In this document: piece after piece, positions 1 to 10,989 of the stretch
Position numbering within the stretch: position 1 is the stretch's first letter
Layout: each line of letters opens with the position of its first letter
Assembly: GCF_014699115.1 (NCBI RefSeq)
Contig: NZ_JACXAD010000020.1
Span: 50,542 to 114,541 of the forward strand
Reading direction: 5' to 3'
Length of the DNA: 64,000 bases
Origin: Hymenobacter montanus
GTDB taxonomy: Bacteria > Bacteroidota > Bacteroidia > Cytophagales > Hymenobacteraceae
Translations under genes and position numbers: made by a program
The notes under the pieces: model-generated
Database searches by the model: none
Told to the model about the DNA's origin: nothing
What the model saw: only the letters and a program-made list of their open reading frames with translations

Positions 1-2
1 GC

Positions 3-113
3 CGCAGCCCCTGGCTGCCCGTAAACCCTGGGCTTGCCACTGAAGGCGAAATGATAGCTACGCAACTGATTGGCGAGGCTGATGGCCAAGTTCTGGCTCA
101 GTCCTATGGCTAG
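3..113 (+). CDS. possible C-terminal end of a truncated upstream gene
   Basis: The third forward frame is open from the window edge to a TAG at 111-113, giving about 36 residues (ending ADGQVLAQSYG). Its codon pattern is compatible with coding DNA, but the piece is too short to assign to a family. It could be the tail of a gene starting outside the window, or chance. The stretch from 114 to 278 holds no gene and would be the leader of the Rhs-like gene that follows. Confidence 0.25.
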   Translation, partial: RSPWLPVNPGLATEGEMIATQLIGEADGQVLAQSYG

Positions 114-278
114 TCAGCTCCTTAAATTAAGCAAGCATCCGCGCTTTTCCCACTTCCTTTTACAGTAGTTGCTTGCTGCGCTCGTTCGCAGCTATCCCCA
201 CGCCGCAAGCTGAAGCCGGCCCGCGCTGCTGGTACCAGGCCATTGCGCTATAAACCTGCCATTTTCAATTAGCCTTGT

Positions 279-3200
279 ATGAACGCACACTTACGGCTTT
301 TATACCTAGCCACCGTCTTGCTTCTTTTTAGCCGGCCCGCCAACGTGTGGGCGCAGACGGTGTACGAAGCAGAGGCTGCCCAGCTAGCGGGCGGAGCCAG
401 CGTCAGCAGCTCGGGGGGGATCACTTATGCCGAGTACCTCACGCAGCGCGGTACTGCCTTAACCCCCGGATCGTCCGTCACCTTTACTTCAGTGGTCGTA
501 GCGAAGCTAAGACGTACGCGGTGGATTTCCGGTATGCGGCGGCCCGGGCCTCGGCTTCGAGCCTGAGCATCTACGTTAACGGTACGGATGTGACTCAGGG
601 GCTGTTCCCTTCCACTGGTTCCTGGTCCCTTTGGGGCACTCACACCGAGGCGTTGAACCTGCGGGCGGGTACCAACACCATCATGATCCGCTATGATGCC
701 GACGACAATGGGTGGATTAACCTCGATTACGTTCGGGTACGGCCGGAGACGGTTAGCGCGGGGTACAAACTGGGGGCGCCGCCGACCGCCGGGTGGTTTC
801 CCAAAGAGATTTCGGTGGACAAATTCACCGGTACGGCGCAGCTATACTTGCCCCTGCATACCGTGCAGGCCAACGGCGTGGCGCTGCCCATTGGCTTGTC
901 GTACGCCGCCACCGGGGTACAAGTAGACGACCGGGGAGGGGAAGTCGGCGTTAATTGGGCGCTGGCCGGGGGGGTGAGCATCAGCCGGGAAGTACGGGGG
1001 CTGCCCGACGACCTCACGAAGTTAGCCCCCGGCGAAAATCGATACGGGTGGCTCACTTACCCCGCTGGTACGACGCCCCAGGATAAAATCAGTGCCGTAC
1101 CGAATGCGCCCGCGACTTTTTCGGCAACGACCTGCACGGGGGATGAGTTGACGGCTTGGGAGCAACTCACTCAAATCGGCAGCTTGGAGCCGGGGCTTGC
1201 TACCCGCACCCTGTACGATACGGAGCCAGATGTTTTTTATTACTCGCTACCGGGGCATTCGGGCAAGTTCGTGTTCGACGCCCAGGGCAACGCGCGCACT
1301 ATCCCTTACGACCACCTGACCATCACGTATCTGCCCTTCAATGCCAGCACCGGGATAACCAGCTTTACCATTCGCACGGCCGATGGCACGCGCTATACGT
1401 TTGATGAGCAAGAGACCATTACCAAAAAGGTGGTAGGTGTGAACGCCACCCCGACGTGCTTCCTGCGGGAGTACTGGCTGTATAAGCTGCCGGCGGACCA
1501 GAAAGTTACCTATACCTCTGCCTGGCAGGCCACGAACATCACCACCGTGGCTGGCGACCAGATCCAGCTCACCTACCAGACCATCTCTCCCCCGGCGCAG
1601 CCGGGTACATCGGCGCGCCTAATCGCACGGGGGGACCGCGCTAATTCGGCCGTGACAGAGTACCGCACCGAAACTTCCGCCACGAAAAAATACCTCATCC
1701 GGGTTAGCTCTCCGACGACCCAGGTGCAACTCGACCTGGCACAGGCCACCGAAGACGATTATTATGTCCGGTCGGTGGATGTGTTGGCCACGGCCGCGCC
1801 CAATGCGCCGCTTATCCGCAAGTATCTGCTCGACTACCAGAACGCAGAGGCCAATTCGTCGATGCATCATAGCGGGTACGACAGCCAGGGAAATCCCATT
1901 GAGTTCAGCCAGACCCGCCGCTTTCTGCGGCGCGTTCGGGTAACCAACGGGTGCTCAACCGAGCCCCTGTATGAGTTTGGGTACCACCAACTGGAAGAGG
2001 TGCCCGCCTACCAGGGCTTTGCGGGGGCGCTCAAGTCAGTTGTGGCCTTGCCCGAGGTCGGCGTAAACGACCGGGACTATTGGGGGTTCTACACCCCGAA
2101 CGGCAGCCCGACCCTGATTCCAAAATTATACGTGTACCCCCAGCTAGCGGGCCGGACTCCCGCTGTTCCGGGAGGGCCGTACCGGCTGTACGAAATAGCC
2201 GAGCCCACCGGCGCCAGTGGCGGCTTTACCCTGCCCGGGGCCGACCGCCGACCGGCGGCCTGCTCTGACTTTCAGGCGGCGCTGGCCGGTACCCTGACTT
2301 CGGTGACGCTGCCCGGCGGCGGCAAAGCCCTGCTGGAATACGAGGCGCACCGCTTTTACGACCCGGTGGCCCAGCAGTCTTACCCAGCCGGGGGAACCCG
2401 CATCCACGCCATCCGGATTCAGGATGCCATTACTAGGATTGAAGCCCGGCGCGAGTACGGCTACCAGGAAAACGACGGCCGGGCCAGTGGGGTGCTGCTG
2501 CGGGCGCCGCGCTTTGCCTTCGCGCTGCCGACCACCGGGGCATCGCAGCAGCAGTGGACGGCTGCGACCGTGCGCTGCGGCACGGATTTGACGGAAGACC
2601 CTTTTGAGTTCCGCTCCATTGGCTACCGCCAGGTCAGCGAGCAGATGACCGGCACGGGGCAGGTAGTAACCGAGTATCAGGTGCCCGGCAGCGCCGATGA
2701 GAGCGCCGTGGCCGCCGACCCCGCCAGCGGCCTGAACTTCGCCTGGACGCGCGCCGCCGTGGGCATCGCCCGGCGCTCCTGTCCCTCCGTGGCGCCCCTA
2801 CAGGCCGGCCCCGACCAGTATCCGTTTGCGCCCGCGACGAATTACGACTTTCGGCGGGGATTACCCCAGCAGGTTACTTACCTGAGCGAGCCCGGTACTG
2901 GCACTCCCGCGGCAGTGGTCCGCCGGGAAATCTACGCTTACGAGTACCGCAACCTGGCTCCGACCCGCTCGTCGCCGGTGGTCGGGCTGGCTTATGAGCA
3001 GCTCAGCAGCGGAACCAGCAGTGCGTACGCCTACGCCAAGTACCCCATTCTGACCGAGTTTCTCTACGCCATCCGCCACCAAACGGAAATCGTTAGCTCC
3101 GCCGGGGCCGCCGACAACCAGGCCGACACCTGGTACAACTATAACGCCCAGGGCTGGCTCTCGGCCCAGGGCAAAACCAACAGCGACGGCAAAGCCTACC

Positions 3201-4939
3201 GGACCCGCTACAAATACCTGACCGACTATCCGCTCACGGCGACCCCGGCGCCGAGCCCCGGCGGCTTACGGTACCAGGCCATGAAAGAGCGGCTCACCCG
3301 GGCCGGCGAGCAAGCCGGGGCGACCGCCGTGGAAACGATTTCCGAAGTGGTGGTCCGCCCCAACGACGTGCGGTTCGCCGGGGCCACCCTCAATACGTAT
3401 GCCGTGGCTTCGCAAGTGGCCGGCCGGGCAATCCCCACCCGGCCTTACCAAGTGCTGCGCTGGCAGCCGGCCGACCCCTTGCCCTCGGCCTCCAGTTACG
3501 ATTCCACCCGGGTCGAGCTGACCGCCGGGGGCGCGGAGCTGCACGTTAGCCCGAACTTCCGGGTGGCCTCCACGCTGCTGGAAACCACCCCGCGGCTCGC
3601 GCCGCTCTCCACCCGAACCGAAGCGGGCCGGCAGCTTTCTTCGGTGCATCTGGGCTACGACGACAGCACGCCGGTGCTGCAGATTACCGGCGCGCTGGCC
3701 TCGGAAGTGCTGTTCTCGGACTTCGAGTCGGCAAAAAGCTTCGCGTTCAGCACTGCCGCCGGCGCGGTTACGGGGCCCGCGGCGGCGCGCACGGGCCAGG
3801 CCGGCGTCGCGCTGGCCGCCAATGCTTCCCTAAGTGCCCCCCTGCCAACGTCCGCGGCCCCGAGCTATCGGCTGAGCTTCTGGGCGCGCCCGGCGGCCGG
3901 GAGTGCCGCGACCATTACGGCTACCATCGCGGGCGGCAGCGGGGGCACCCCGCCCGCCCCCCAACTGGTCAACGTTGGCTCCGCCACCGGGGCCTGGCAG
4001 CTCTACGAAAAAGTGTTCGACCTGAGTGGCATTCCCGCGGCCGCCCGGAGCAGCTATGGCCTGCGGCTGGTAGCCAGCTCCGCGGTGCAGGTCGACGACG
4101 TGCTGTTTCTGCCGGCCACGGCCGCGGCGGCCAGCACCACCTACGATCTGACGAAAGGGAAGACCTCGGAAACCAATGGGCGGGGCCGCACCCTGTTCTA
4201 CGAGTACAACGCGTTGGGCGCCCTGGCGCGGGTGCGCGACCATAATGGGGACATCGTGAAGCAGATGGAGAAAATAGTGGCCGGACGCCCCCCCGAAATA
4301 AGCCCTGCGTTCGTTACCGAGGGGAATGCGTACGATGGGGTGGCCCTGACGCTTCGAGCCAATACGGACTGCGGTAACAACCTATCCTACAGCTGGGACT
4401 TTGGCGATGGTTCCCCGACCGCGCAGGGGGTGGCTCCCAGCCATGCTTTCAATACCGGGGGGCGCGTCCAAACGTTCGCGGTAAGGTTATCGGCTAACGT
4501 GCCCGGACAAACCAAGATTTATACTTCAGTTCAATACATTGAAATCCGCCCGGCGCCCGTTTCGGTTACTTCGTGCCTGAACGGGGTGGTATCAATCGAT
4601 AACTGCGGCATCGAGCCCGATGTACTGGAAAATTCGTGCAGCCCGGGTAACACTCCGCAGACAGGGAACAATACCTACGCGGTTACGGCTGCCGGAGGAA
4701 GCAACCTGGTGTACACCTGGTATTACCGGGAGGCCAACGGGGGCCCGTGGCTGCCCACCGGCCAAACGAGCCCATCTATTACCGTGCCCATCAGCGCCAA
4801 CCCGGTAGCCGTGGACCGGCGGAGCTACCAATGCATCGTCACGAATAGCAATGGCGTGCAGCTGGGCGTTTCCCAGGTTTTTTCGGTCCAACGGTACAGC
4901 AGCCAAGGCAACGCTGCACACCCTTGCCCCACCCCCTAG
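279..4939 (+). CDS. Rhs/YD-repeat-like surface protein with N-terminal CBM6-like and C-terminal PKD/Ig-like domains; frameshifted near 505
   Basis: The ATG at 279 opens a signal peptide (hydrophobic core, then VWAQ) followed by the start of a CBM6-like domain (YEAEAAQL). That frame ends at 566, but the domain continues in the frame ending at 4939 (AKTYAVDFRYAA through NLDYVRVRP), so one base appears to be missing around 500-512. The main body opens with GWFPKEISVDKFTGTAQLYL and LPIGLSYAATGVQVDDRGGEVG, the typical start of Bacteroidota Rhs-type proteins, and carries many Tyr-rich YD-like segments. Near the C terminus come a PKD domain (SYSWDFGDGSP) and an Ig-like segment (YTWYYREANGG). It is probably exported to the cell surface. 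A second Rhs-like gene follows 54 bases downstream on the same strand, so the two are probably co-transcribed. Whether the frameshift is real or a sequencing error cannot be told here; a downstream start would give a protein without signal peptide. Confidence 0.75.
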
Positions 4940-4993
4940 CTACGGGGTAATTCCAGCGTTATATAAAGACTTACTCATTTTGCCTACCTGGCT

Positions 4994-7771
4994 ATGAAAC
5001 AACTGCTTCTTCGTGCTCCGTTATTCCGTTGGGCTTGGTTGCTGCTGCTGGCAGTGGGCTTGTTTCACGCGAATTCGGCCTGTGGGCAAACAGGGCCGAT
5101 TGATCCCCCGACCCGCTTAATTCTCAGTGGCCCCAACCAGGCTTGCGTGGGAACAGCCGTTACCTTTAGCGTGTCCGAAATCGACGGCATCTGTGATAGC
5201 TGGGACTGGAATGCGGGCGATGGCACGGTTACCAGTCCGGGTGATGGCCGGGAGGTCACCATTACCTGGAACTCACCCGGCATTCGTCGGGTTTCGGTCA
5301 GTGCCACTTGTCAGAATGAGACCTCCGGCCGGACATCTTATCCAACTGCCTACATCGACGTCAACGTCGTTGCTCCCCCACCGAATCAGTTCATTACGGT
5401 GCTCAACAACCAGGCCGCCAACATCACGGCTTCCAGCGCGACCGTATGTCCTAACCGCAGTTTTGTACTGATGCCTCCGCCCGGCGCCACCAATTGCGTG
5501 TGGAGCAGCAATCCCGCTACTACGACCAACCCTACTATTGGGGGCGGAGTCCTGGTGAGCTCGGCTGGGGCGGCGCCCTACAGCAGCGTCACTTATACCT
5601 TACGCTACCACCTAGCCGGTACCTGCCCGGTCGGGCCGCTCACCTTTACGGTGAACGTGGCCCCGCTGGGCTCGGCCGTGGTGACGGACACGGCGCGCTT
5701 CGGGCCGGGTAGTCTGGCACTAACGGTTGCCAATTATCAGCCGGCCTATACCTATACCTGGTACGAAGCGGCCACGGGCCCGGCCGTGGCCTACAGGGGC
5801 GGGCCGACGTTTACCACCCCGGTCCTGAGCCAGAGCCGCCGCTACTACCTGGCCGTGACTTCCTGCGAAGAAGGCCCGCGGCAAGAAGTACAAGTCCTGT
5901 TGCGCCAGGTGCGGATTCTGGTCGACGGGCAGGAGCCGACCCAGCCCGTGACGGGCACGCGCGTGGTGCTGCAGGCCGAACTGGCGGGCGGGACGTCTCC
6001 CGGGCCGTATAGCTGGTGGCGCGATGGGGAGCAGGTGAGCGGGGCCAGTGGCCCGCAGCTGGCGGTCACGGAAGCAGGTACCTACACCGTGCGGCTGGCC
6101 GACCGTTCCGGGTCCGAGTACGAATCCTTGCCCGTGCAGGTGCTGCCGCTGACCCAACTGAAGGAGTGGACGGTGCTTAGGCCCCACGTGAGCGACCCGC
6201 AGCAGGTGCCGCAGCTCGGGGCCAGCGAGCGGGGCTATACCGTTACCTACGCCGGTGGCCTGGGCCAACCCATCCAGCAGCTGGGCGTGCAGGCCGGCCC
6301 GCAGCAGGAAGACGTAGTGCAGCACCTGGGCTACGAAGGGACGGGCACCACCTCCCAAACTTTCCTGCCCTTTCCCGTTGACGTCGCCGCCAAGCCCAGC
6401 GGGGCGTACGAGGCCGACGCGCTGCGCAAGCTCGACGCGTACTACGCCGGCAAGGGGGGCGCGCCGTTCAGCACCAGCGTGAGCGAAGCCTCGCCCCTGG
6501 GCCGCCCGTTGGAGCAAACCCAACCCGGCCAGGCCTGGGCCGGCCATGCCGCGCGGCGTAGCTACGCCACGAACGCGGCCGGGGAAGTGCGCCGCTGGCG
6601 GGGCGTCGATGGCCGGGAGTGGTACGCGGCCGGGCAGCTGAGCAAGGAAACCCGACTCGACCCCGATAACCGGCGCACGGATGTCTTCACCGACCAGCTC
6701 GGGCGGGTGGTGCTGCAGCGCCAGCTGGCCGACGACCAGCAGCTGGACACCTACACTGTGTACGCCGACGCGGGCTACGTGGAGTGGGTGATTCCGCCGG
6801 CCGCCGTGGCGGCGCTGCGCAGCTCGGGGCAGTGGAACATCCAGGACGCGGGCTTCCAGGACCGGTGGCTCTACCACTACACGTATGACGAGCGGGGCCG
6901 GGTGGTGGAGCGCAAGTTACCCGGCGCGGCCCCGGTTTACCTGGTCTACGACGCCTTCGACCGACCCATCCTGGTGCAGGACGGCGCCCATCGGGCCGCC
7001 CAGCAGTGGCTCTTTACCAAGTTCGACGCCCAGAACCGGCCGGTGGTCGAGGGCATCTGGCAAGATGGCCGCGGGCGCGCGGAGGTGCAGGCGGCGGCCC
7101 AGTCGCAGGCGCTGGAGTACGAAACCCGCAGCGGGGGCAGCTACACCACCGGCAATACCTTCCCGGCCCTGCAGGACGGGGTAGCCGGAGCCACGCTGCT
7201 CTCGCTCACGTTTTACGACGACTACGACCTGAATGGCGACGGCACGCCGGATTATGCCTTCCGGGCGGAATCGCGGCTGAGCGGCGGCGAGCAGCCGGTG
7301 ACCACGAGCCAGACCCGGGGCCTGGTGACGGTGACGCGGCGCCGGGTGGTGGAGCCGGGTGGGGCGTACGGGGGATGGCTGAGCACGGCGCTGCTCTACG
7401 ACGCGTATGGCAACGTGGTGCAAAAGCAGAGTAATAACCTGCTGCAAGCCAGTAGCGAGCTGGGGGACCAGACCACGCTGGTGTACCAGGGAGAAGGCTT
7501 CGTGCCCCGGGTGCTGCGCTCGGTCAAGCAGCAGCGTTACGGGGCGGCCTGGCCGGTGGTGGTGCGCAACCGCTTCAGCTACGACGCGGCGGGGCGCCTA
7601 CTCGACACTTGGCAGCAGCACGAGCTGCAGGGCCGGCTCGAGCCAGAAACCCTGCTCAGCCGCCAGCACTACACGGGCCTGGGCGAGTTGACGCAGAAGC
7701 AGCTCCACAGCCGGGACTGGGGGCGCACGTTTCTGCAAACCGAGGACTTTGCCTACAAGCTGCTAAAATAA
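4994..7771 (+). CDS. DUF6443-type Rhs-like protein, truncated before the Rhs core and toxin tip
   Basis: The protein has 925 residues. It begins with a signal peptide (MKQLLLRAPLF to ACGQ), followed by a PKD-like domain (WDWNAGDGTVTSPGDG), Ig-like segments, and from about residue 390 the DUF6443 region (KEWTVLRPHVSDPQQ, GYTVTYAGGLGQPIQQ). YD-type repeats follow (YHYTYDERGRVVERKLPG, YDAFDRPILVQD, FSYDAAGRLLDT). In intact relatives the text continues past FAYK into a long Rhs-associated core and a variable C-terminal domain. Here it ends at FAYKLLK-stop, 24 bases before the stop of the convergent GH31 gene. It may be a decayed polymorphic toxin, or one partner of a split system with the gene upstream. 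Confidence 0.8.
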   Translation: MKQLLLRAPLFRWAWLLLLAVGLFHANSACGQTGPIDPPTRLILSGPNQACVGTAVTFSVSEIDGICDSWDWNAGDGTVTSPGDGREVTITWNSPGIRRVSVSATCQNETSGRTSYPTAYIDVNVVAPPPNQFITVLNNQAANITASSATVCPNRSFVLMPPPGATNCVWSSNPATTTNPTIGGGVLVSSAGAAPYSSVTYTLRYHLAGTCPVGPLTFTVNVAPLGSAVVTDTARFGPGSLALTVANYQPAYTYTWYEAATGPAVAYRGGPTFTTPVLSQSRRYYLAVTSCEEGPRQEVQVLLRQVRILVDGQEPTQPVTGTRVVLQAELAGGTSPGPYSWWRDGEQVSGASGPQLAVTEAGTYTVRLADRSGSEYESLPVQVLPLTQLKEWTVLRPHVSDPQQVPQLGASERGYTVTYAGGLGQPIQQLGVQAGPQQEDVVQHLGYEGTGTTSQTFLPFPVDVAAKPSGAYEADALRKLDAYYAGKGGAPFSTSVSEASPLGRPLEQTQPGQAWAGHAARRSYATNAAGEVRRWRGVDGREWYAAGQLSKETRLDPDNRRTDVFTDQLGRVVLQRQLADDQQLDTYTVYADAGYVEWVIPPAAVAALRSSGQWNIQDAGFQDRWLYHYTYDERGRVVERKLPGAAPVYLVYDAFDRPILVQDGAHRAAQQWLFTKFDAQNRPVVEGIWQDGRGRAEVQAAAQSQALEYETRSGGSYTTGNTFPALQDGVAGATLLSLTFYDDYDLNGDGTPDYAFRAESRLSGGEQPVTTSQTRGLVTVTRRRVVEPGGAYGGWLSTALLYDAYGNVVQKQSNNLLQASSELGDQTTLVYQGEGFVPRVLRSVKQQRYGAAWPVVVRNRFSYDAAGRLLDTWQQHELQGRLEPETLLSRQHYTGLGELTQKQLHSRDWGRTFLQTEDFAYKLLK

Positions 7772-7795
7772 CTAACTACGAGAAGCCCTATCCAG

Positions 7796-10744
7796 CTACT
7801 CTGTTACAATCAAGCGTTGGTGCTGTTCGCCGGCCTCGGCTACGTACACGCCGCGGGGTAGGGGGTGGCGCTGTTCGTCGAGCCCGTCCCAGGCCAGCGT
7901 ATGGGCTCCGGGGCGGTTTGCCAGGGGAAACGTGCGAACCACGGCGCCTTGCGCGTTGCGGATCAGTAGCCGCTCCGGTGCCCCGACGCCGTGCCGGGTG
8001 TAGTGCAGCCGGGTGCCCCCGGCTCCGAACGCGCGGCTGTCGGGGGCCTCAAAAGTTAGCGTCTCGGGGTCGGCAGTGGTCGCGGGAGCGGTGAGCAGGC
8101 GCAGGCCGCGCAGGGAAAGCGTTGCGCCTGGCGCGGGCAGGACAAACTGAACCCGCAGCTCGCGGCGGGCCAAGTCGTAAGTTACGGCATGGGGAGCCAG
8201 GGGCTGCCCGTCGAGCATAACGGCGGCGGGGGCGGCGGCTACGCGCTGCACCAAGAGCTGGATGGTGCGCTGGGCCGGCTGGCCGGGGTAGCGCCCGCCA
8301 TCGGAAGTAAATACAATATCGGTTTGCGCAGCGGTGTGGCGGCCCCTTAAGGTCAGCAGCGCGAACTGGTGCTGGGCCAGCGCCCGCGCCGAATGGCCAT
8401 CGTCGTCGTAGAGCGTGAAGGCTGATTCCGGGTTTTCCGGGTCGGGGTAGTAGCGCAGCAGCAGCGTGTCGGGGCGGTAGAGCGCCGTGCTGGGCCGGTA
8501 GGCCGTCATGGGCAGGAAGGCCCCGGCGCGCACCAGCAGCGGGGCGTGGGCCAGCGGGGCTACCACGCCTACCGTGCGCCCGCCCCGGTAGGTTTGGTTG
8601 GAGTGAAAATCAACCCAGTTGCCGCGGGGCAGCGCCACATTGCGCCGTCGCTGGCTGGGGTTGAGCACGGGGGCAACCAACAGGCTGGGGCCGAGCAGGT
8701 ACTGGTCGTCGGGAGTTGCCGTGGAGGCGTTAGAAGCTAAAATCCGGTTGCCGGACAGCTCACCGGCTCCCTGGCTCGGTGCCTCACGGTCGGGTTCGTG
8801 TCCGTAGCGCTCTTCGTAGTCCAGGGCCCGTACCAGCGGGGCACCGGTCGTGCTGTTCTGCCAGGCCAGGGTGTACAAGTACGGCAGCAGTTGGTACCGC
8901 AGCTGCACGGCTTCGCGCACGCTGCTCTTGTACGGGTCGGGGTAGTAGTAGGGCTCCGGCGGTACGCCCTCGCCGTGGGGCCGGAGGATAGGGCAGAGGC
9001 TGGCCATTTGCAGCCAGCGGGTGTACAGCTCGCTGTCGATGCCACCCACGCAGAAGCCGCCGGCATCGGAGTGCATGTAGCCGACGCCGCCCTGGCCCAT
9101 GCCGAGCATCACCGGAATCTGCGCCTGGTAGCCGCTCCAGGAGCGCTGGATGTCGCCGGACCACGGAAACACCGAGTTGCGCTGCATGCCCGCCCAGCCC
9201 GAGCGGGCCAGGTTGAACACCCGCTCCTCGGGAAACTCCTTGGTGTAGTTCTCCTGCAAAATGCTGGCCCACGTCTGGCCGTAGGCGTTGTGCACGGCCC
9301 GGGTGGGACCCATGGCGTGGTGCATGGCTTCGGGGTGGTTTTCGGGCTCGCCGAGGTCGCTCCACCAGCCGGCGGCACCCTGGTTGTGCAGGGCGCGGTA
9401 GTGGCCCCACAGCCAGGTGCGGGTCTGGGGCTTGAACACGTCGAGGATGCTGGCCGGCCCGGCCCAGAACGAGGCCACCGTGAACGGCCGGCCCGCCGCC
9501 GTAGTGCCCACCAGGCCCTGGCTTCGCACAGTGCTGTCGTTGCGCGAAGTGCGCATCACGTAGGGCTCCGAAATCAGGATGGTGTGAACTCCCTGCTTTT
9601 TGAGGCTGCTCATCATGCCGGCCGGGTCGGGGAAACTGGGCTGGTACCAGCTGAAGTCGCCCTGCTTGGTGGTGCCCCCAAACCAGTACAAGTCTAGCAC
9701 CAACGCATCGAGCGGAAAGTTTTCGCGCCGCATGCGGGCCGCTACCTGCTGCATCTCCCCCGCGGTCCGGTAGCCGAAGCGGCTTTGAATGAGGCCCAGG
9801 GCCCAGCGCGGAGGCAGGGGCTGCCGTCCGGTAAGGGCGGTGTAGCGGTTTAAGATTTCCGCCTGGTCGCGGCCGGTGATGACGTAGTAACTGAGCGAAC
9901 TCAGGCCCTCACCGCCGTATTCCAGCACGTTTTTATCGGTCTTGCCCAGGTCGAGGTAGCCCGCAGTGTGGTGGTCGAAAAACAGCAGGTAGCCCCGGCT
10001 GCTGAGCACCGTGGGCAGGGTGATGTTCAGGTTCGGCTCGTTATTTTGGGAGGCGTAATGGGCTTGGTTGTACAGCTCCAGGCGGTAGCCGCGCCGGTCT
10101 ACGGGCAGGGCGCGCGAGCCCGTGCCGTAGAGGTGCTCCCCCGGCGCGAGGCGGAAGCGCACGGCCGTGCCGCCCGGGGCTGGTAATACGCTGGCAGCGG
10201 TAGGTGGCTGGGCGACGCGGCGAAAAGCCCCGGCCGCTTCGGCCACCAGCGTATCAGTGCCCCGCAGTATACTGATCCTTAAGGGATTTTTTTCGACCAC
10301 GGCGGCTAGCGAGCCCGGCAGCCGAAACGTAAGGGTATTGCCAGCGGCTTCGACCGGGGTTCGGGGCTGCTGACCGCGCCCGTCATCCGTCAACCCGTTC
10401 AAGGCCAAGCTGGCCACTGCTGGTATGTTGGATTGCGGTAGCACACTCACTGACGAATCCGGCGCCGGCCGGCGGCCAGTCACGAAATATTCCACCTTTA
10501 CTACGTTGGTTGCCCAGGGGCGCACCCGGAGCGTGCTGCCATCGGTGGCCCGGATGGTCAGGATGCCGTTGGCCAACGCATGGGACTGGTATTGCCCCCC
10601 CGGCACGGCCCGCGCCGGTGCGGGCCGCTGCCCGAATGGGTCGGGGGCCGCCCCCTCGCCATCGACGCGCTGGGCGTGAGCGGCGGTGACCAGCAATACC
10701 ATCCCGGCGGCTGAATAAATGGAAAAGCGAAAAAATAACTTCAT
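7796..10744 (-). CDS. secreted GH31 glycosidase / alpha-transglucosylase
   Basis: This is a 982-residue GH31 enzyme acting on alpha-glucosides. The start at 10744 is preferred over upstream in-frame codons because it gives a clean signal peptide (MKLFFRFSIYSAAG to AHAQ). The N-terminal beta-sandwich is followed by a catalytic barrel with the nucleophile Asp463 in WWSDLGEPE and the acid/base Asp531 in WSGDIQRSW. The overall order resembles oligosaccharide 4-alpha-glucosyltransferases as much as simple alpha-glucosidases, so hydrolysis versus transfer is open. The last 70 residues (LLIRNAQGAVVRTFPL, LPRGVYVAEAG) look like a FlgD/T9SS-type C-terminal domain, suggesting export. It converges on the truncated Rhs gene and diverges from the NYN gene. 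A second GH31 gene lies at 37849. Confidence 0.9.
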   Translation of the reverse strand: MKLFFRFSIYSAAGMVLLVTAAHAQRVDGEGAAPDPFGQRPAPARAVPGGQYQSHALANGILTIRATDGSTLRVRPWATNVVKVEYFVTGRRPAPDSSVSVLPQSNIPAVASLALNGLTDDGRGQQPRTPVEAAGNTLTFRLPGSLAAVVEKNPLRISILRGTDTLVAEAAGAFRRVAQPPTAASVLPAPGGTAVRFRLAPGEHLYGTGSRALPVDRRGYRLELYNQAHYASQNNEPNLNITLPTVLSSRGYLLFFDHHTAGYLDLGKTDKNVLEYGGEGLSSLSYYVITGRDQAEILNRYTALTGRQPLPPRWALGLIQSRFGYRTAGEMQQVAARMRRENFPLDALVLDLYWFGGTTKQGDFSWYQPSFPDPAGMMSSLKKQGVHTILISEPYVMRTSRNDSTVRSQGLVGTTAAGRPFTVASFWAGPASILDVFKPQTRTWLWGHYRALHNQGAAGWWSDLGEPENHPEAMHHAMGPTRAVHNAYGQTWASILQENYTKEFPEERVFNLARSGWAGMQRNSVFPWSGDIQRSWSGYQAQIPVMLGMGQGGVGYMHSDAGGFCVGGIDSELYTRWLQMASLCPILRPHGEGVPPEPYYYPDPYKSSVREAVQLRYQLLPYLYTLAWQNSTTGAPLVRALDYEERYGHEPDREAPSQGAGELSGNRILASNASTATPDDQYLLGPSLLVAPVLNPSQRRRNVALPRGNWVDFHSNQTYRGGRTVGVVAPLAHAPLLVRAGAFLPMTAYRPSTALYRPDTLLLRYYPDPENPESAFTLYDDDGHSARALAQHQFALLTLRGRHTAAQTDIVFTSDGGRYPGQPAQRTIQLLVQRVAAAPAAVMLDGQPLAPHAVTYDLARRELRVQFVLPAPGATLSLRGLRLLTAPATTADPETLTFEAPDSRAFGAGGTRLHYTRHGVGAPERLLIRNAQGAVVRTFPLANRPGAHTLAWDGLDEQRHPLPRGVYVAEAGEQHQRLIVTE

Positions 10745-10977
10745 CAGTAACGAGCCAGGTGGGAAGCGGCAAGTTACCGACGAAGTTGTTAGGTGACGAA
10801 GGCGGAATAAGGCCGAACTGCCCGGGAGCATAGCGAATTCCGGCTGATACCCATTCTCCTTGGGGAAGATCAGGGACACCCGTGCACCAACCTGAGAACC
10901 ACTTTAGCCCCCGGATTCGTATTGAAAGGAGTTCAACAGTAACCTTAGAAAGGGACAATTTTCCTTTCCGGACCCAG

Positions 10978-10985
10978 TAGCTTTG
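10978..10985 (+). promoter_or_regulatory. -7 box of Bacteroidota type in front of the NYN gene
   Basis: TAGCTTTG matches the TAnnTTTG consensus exactly. It ends four bases before the ATG at 10990, so transcription would begin at or inside the start codon. Either the mRNA is leaderless or the true start lies downstream. No convincing -33 TTG was found. Confidence 0.35.
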
Positions 10986-10989
10986 TCAA

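Noticed and set aside
5720..6877. 385-residue open frame antisense to the second Rhs-like gene
   Set aside because: Arg/His/Gly/Pro-rich text without motifs; the forward frame is clearly coding.
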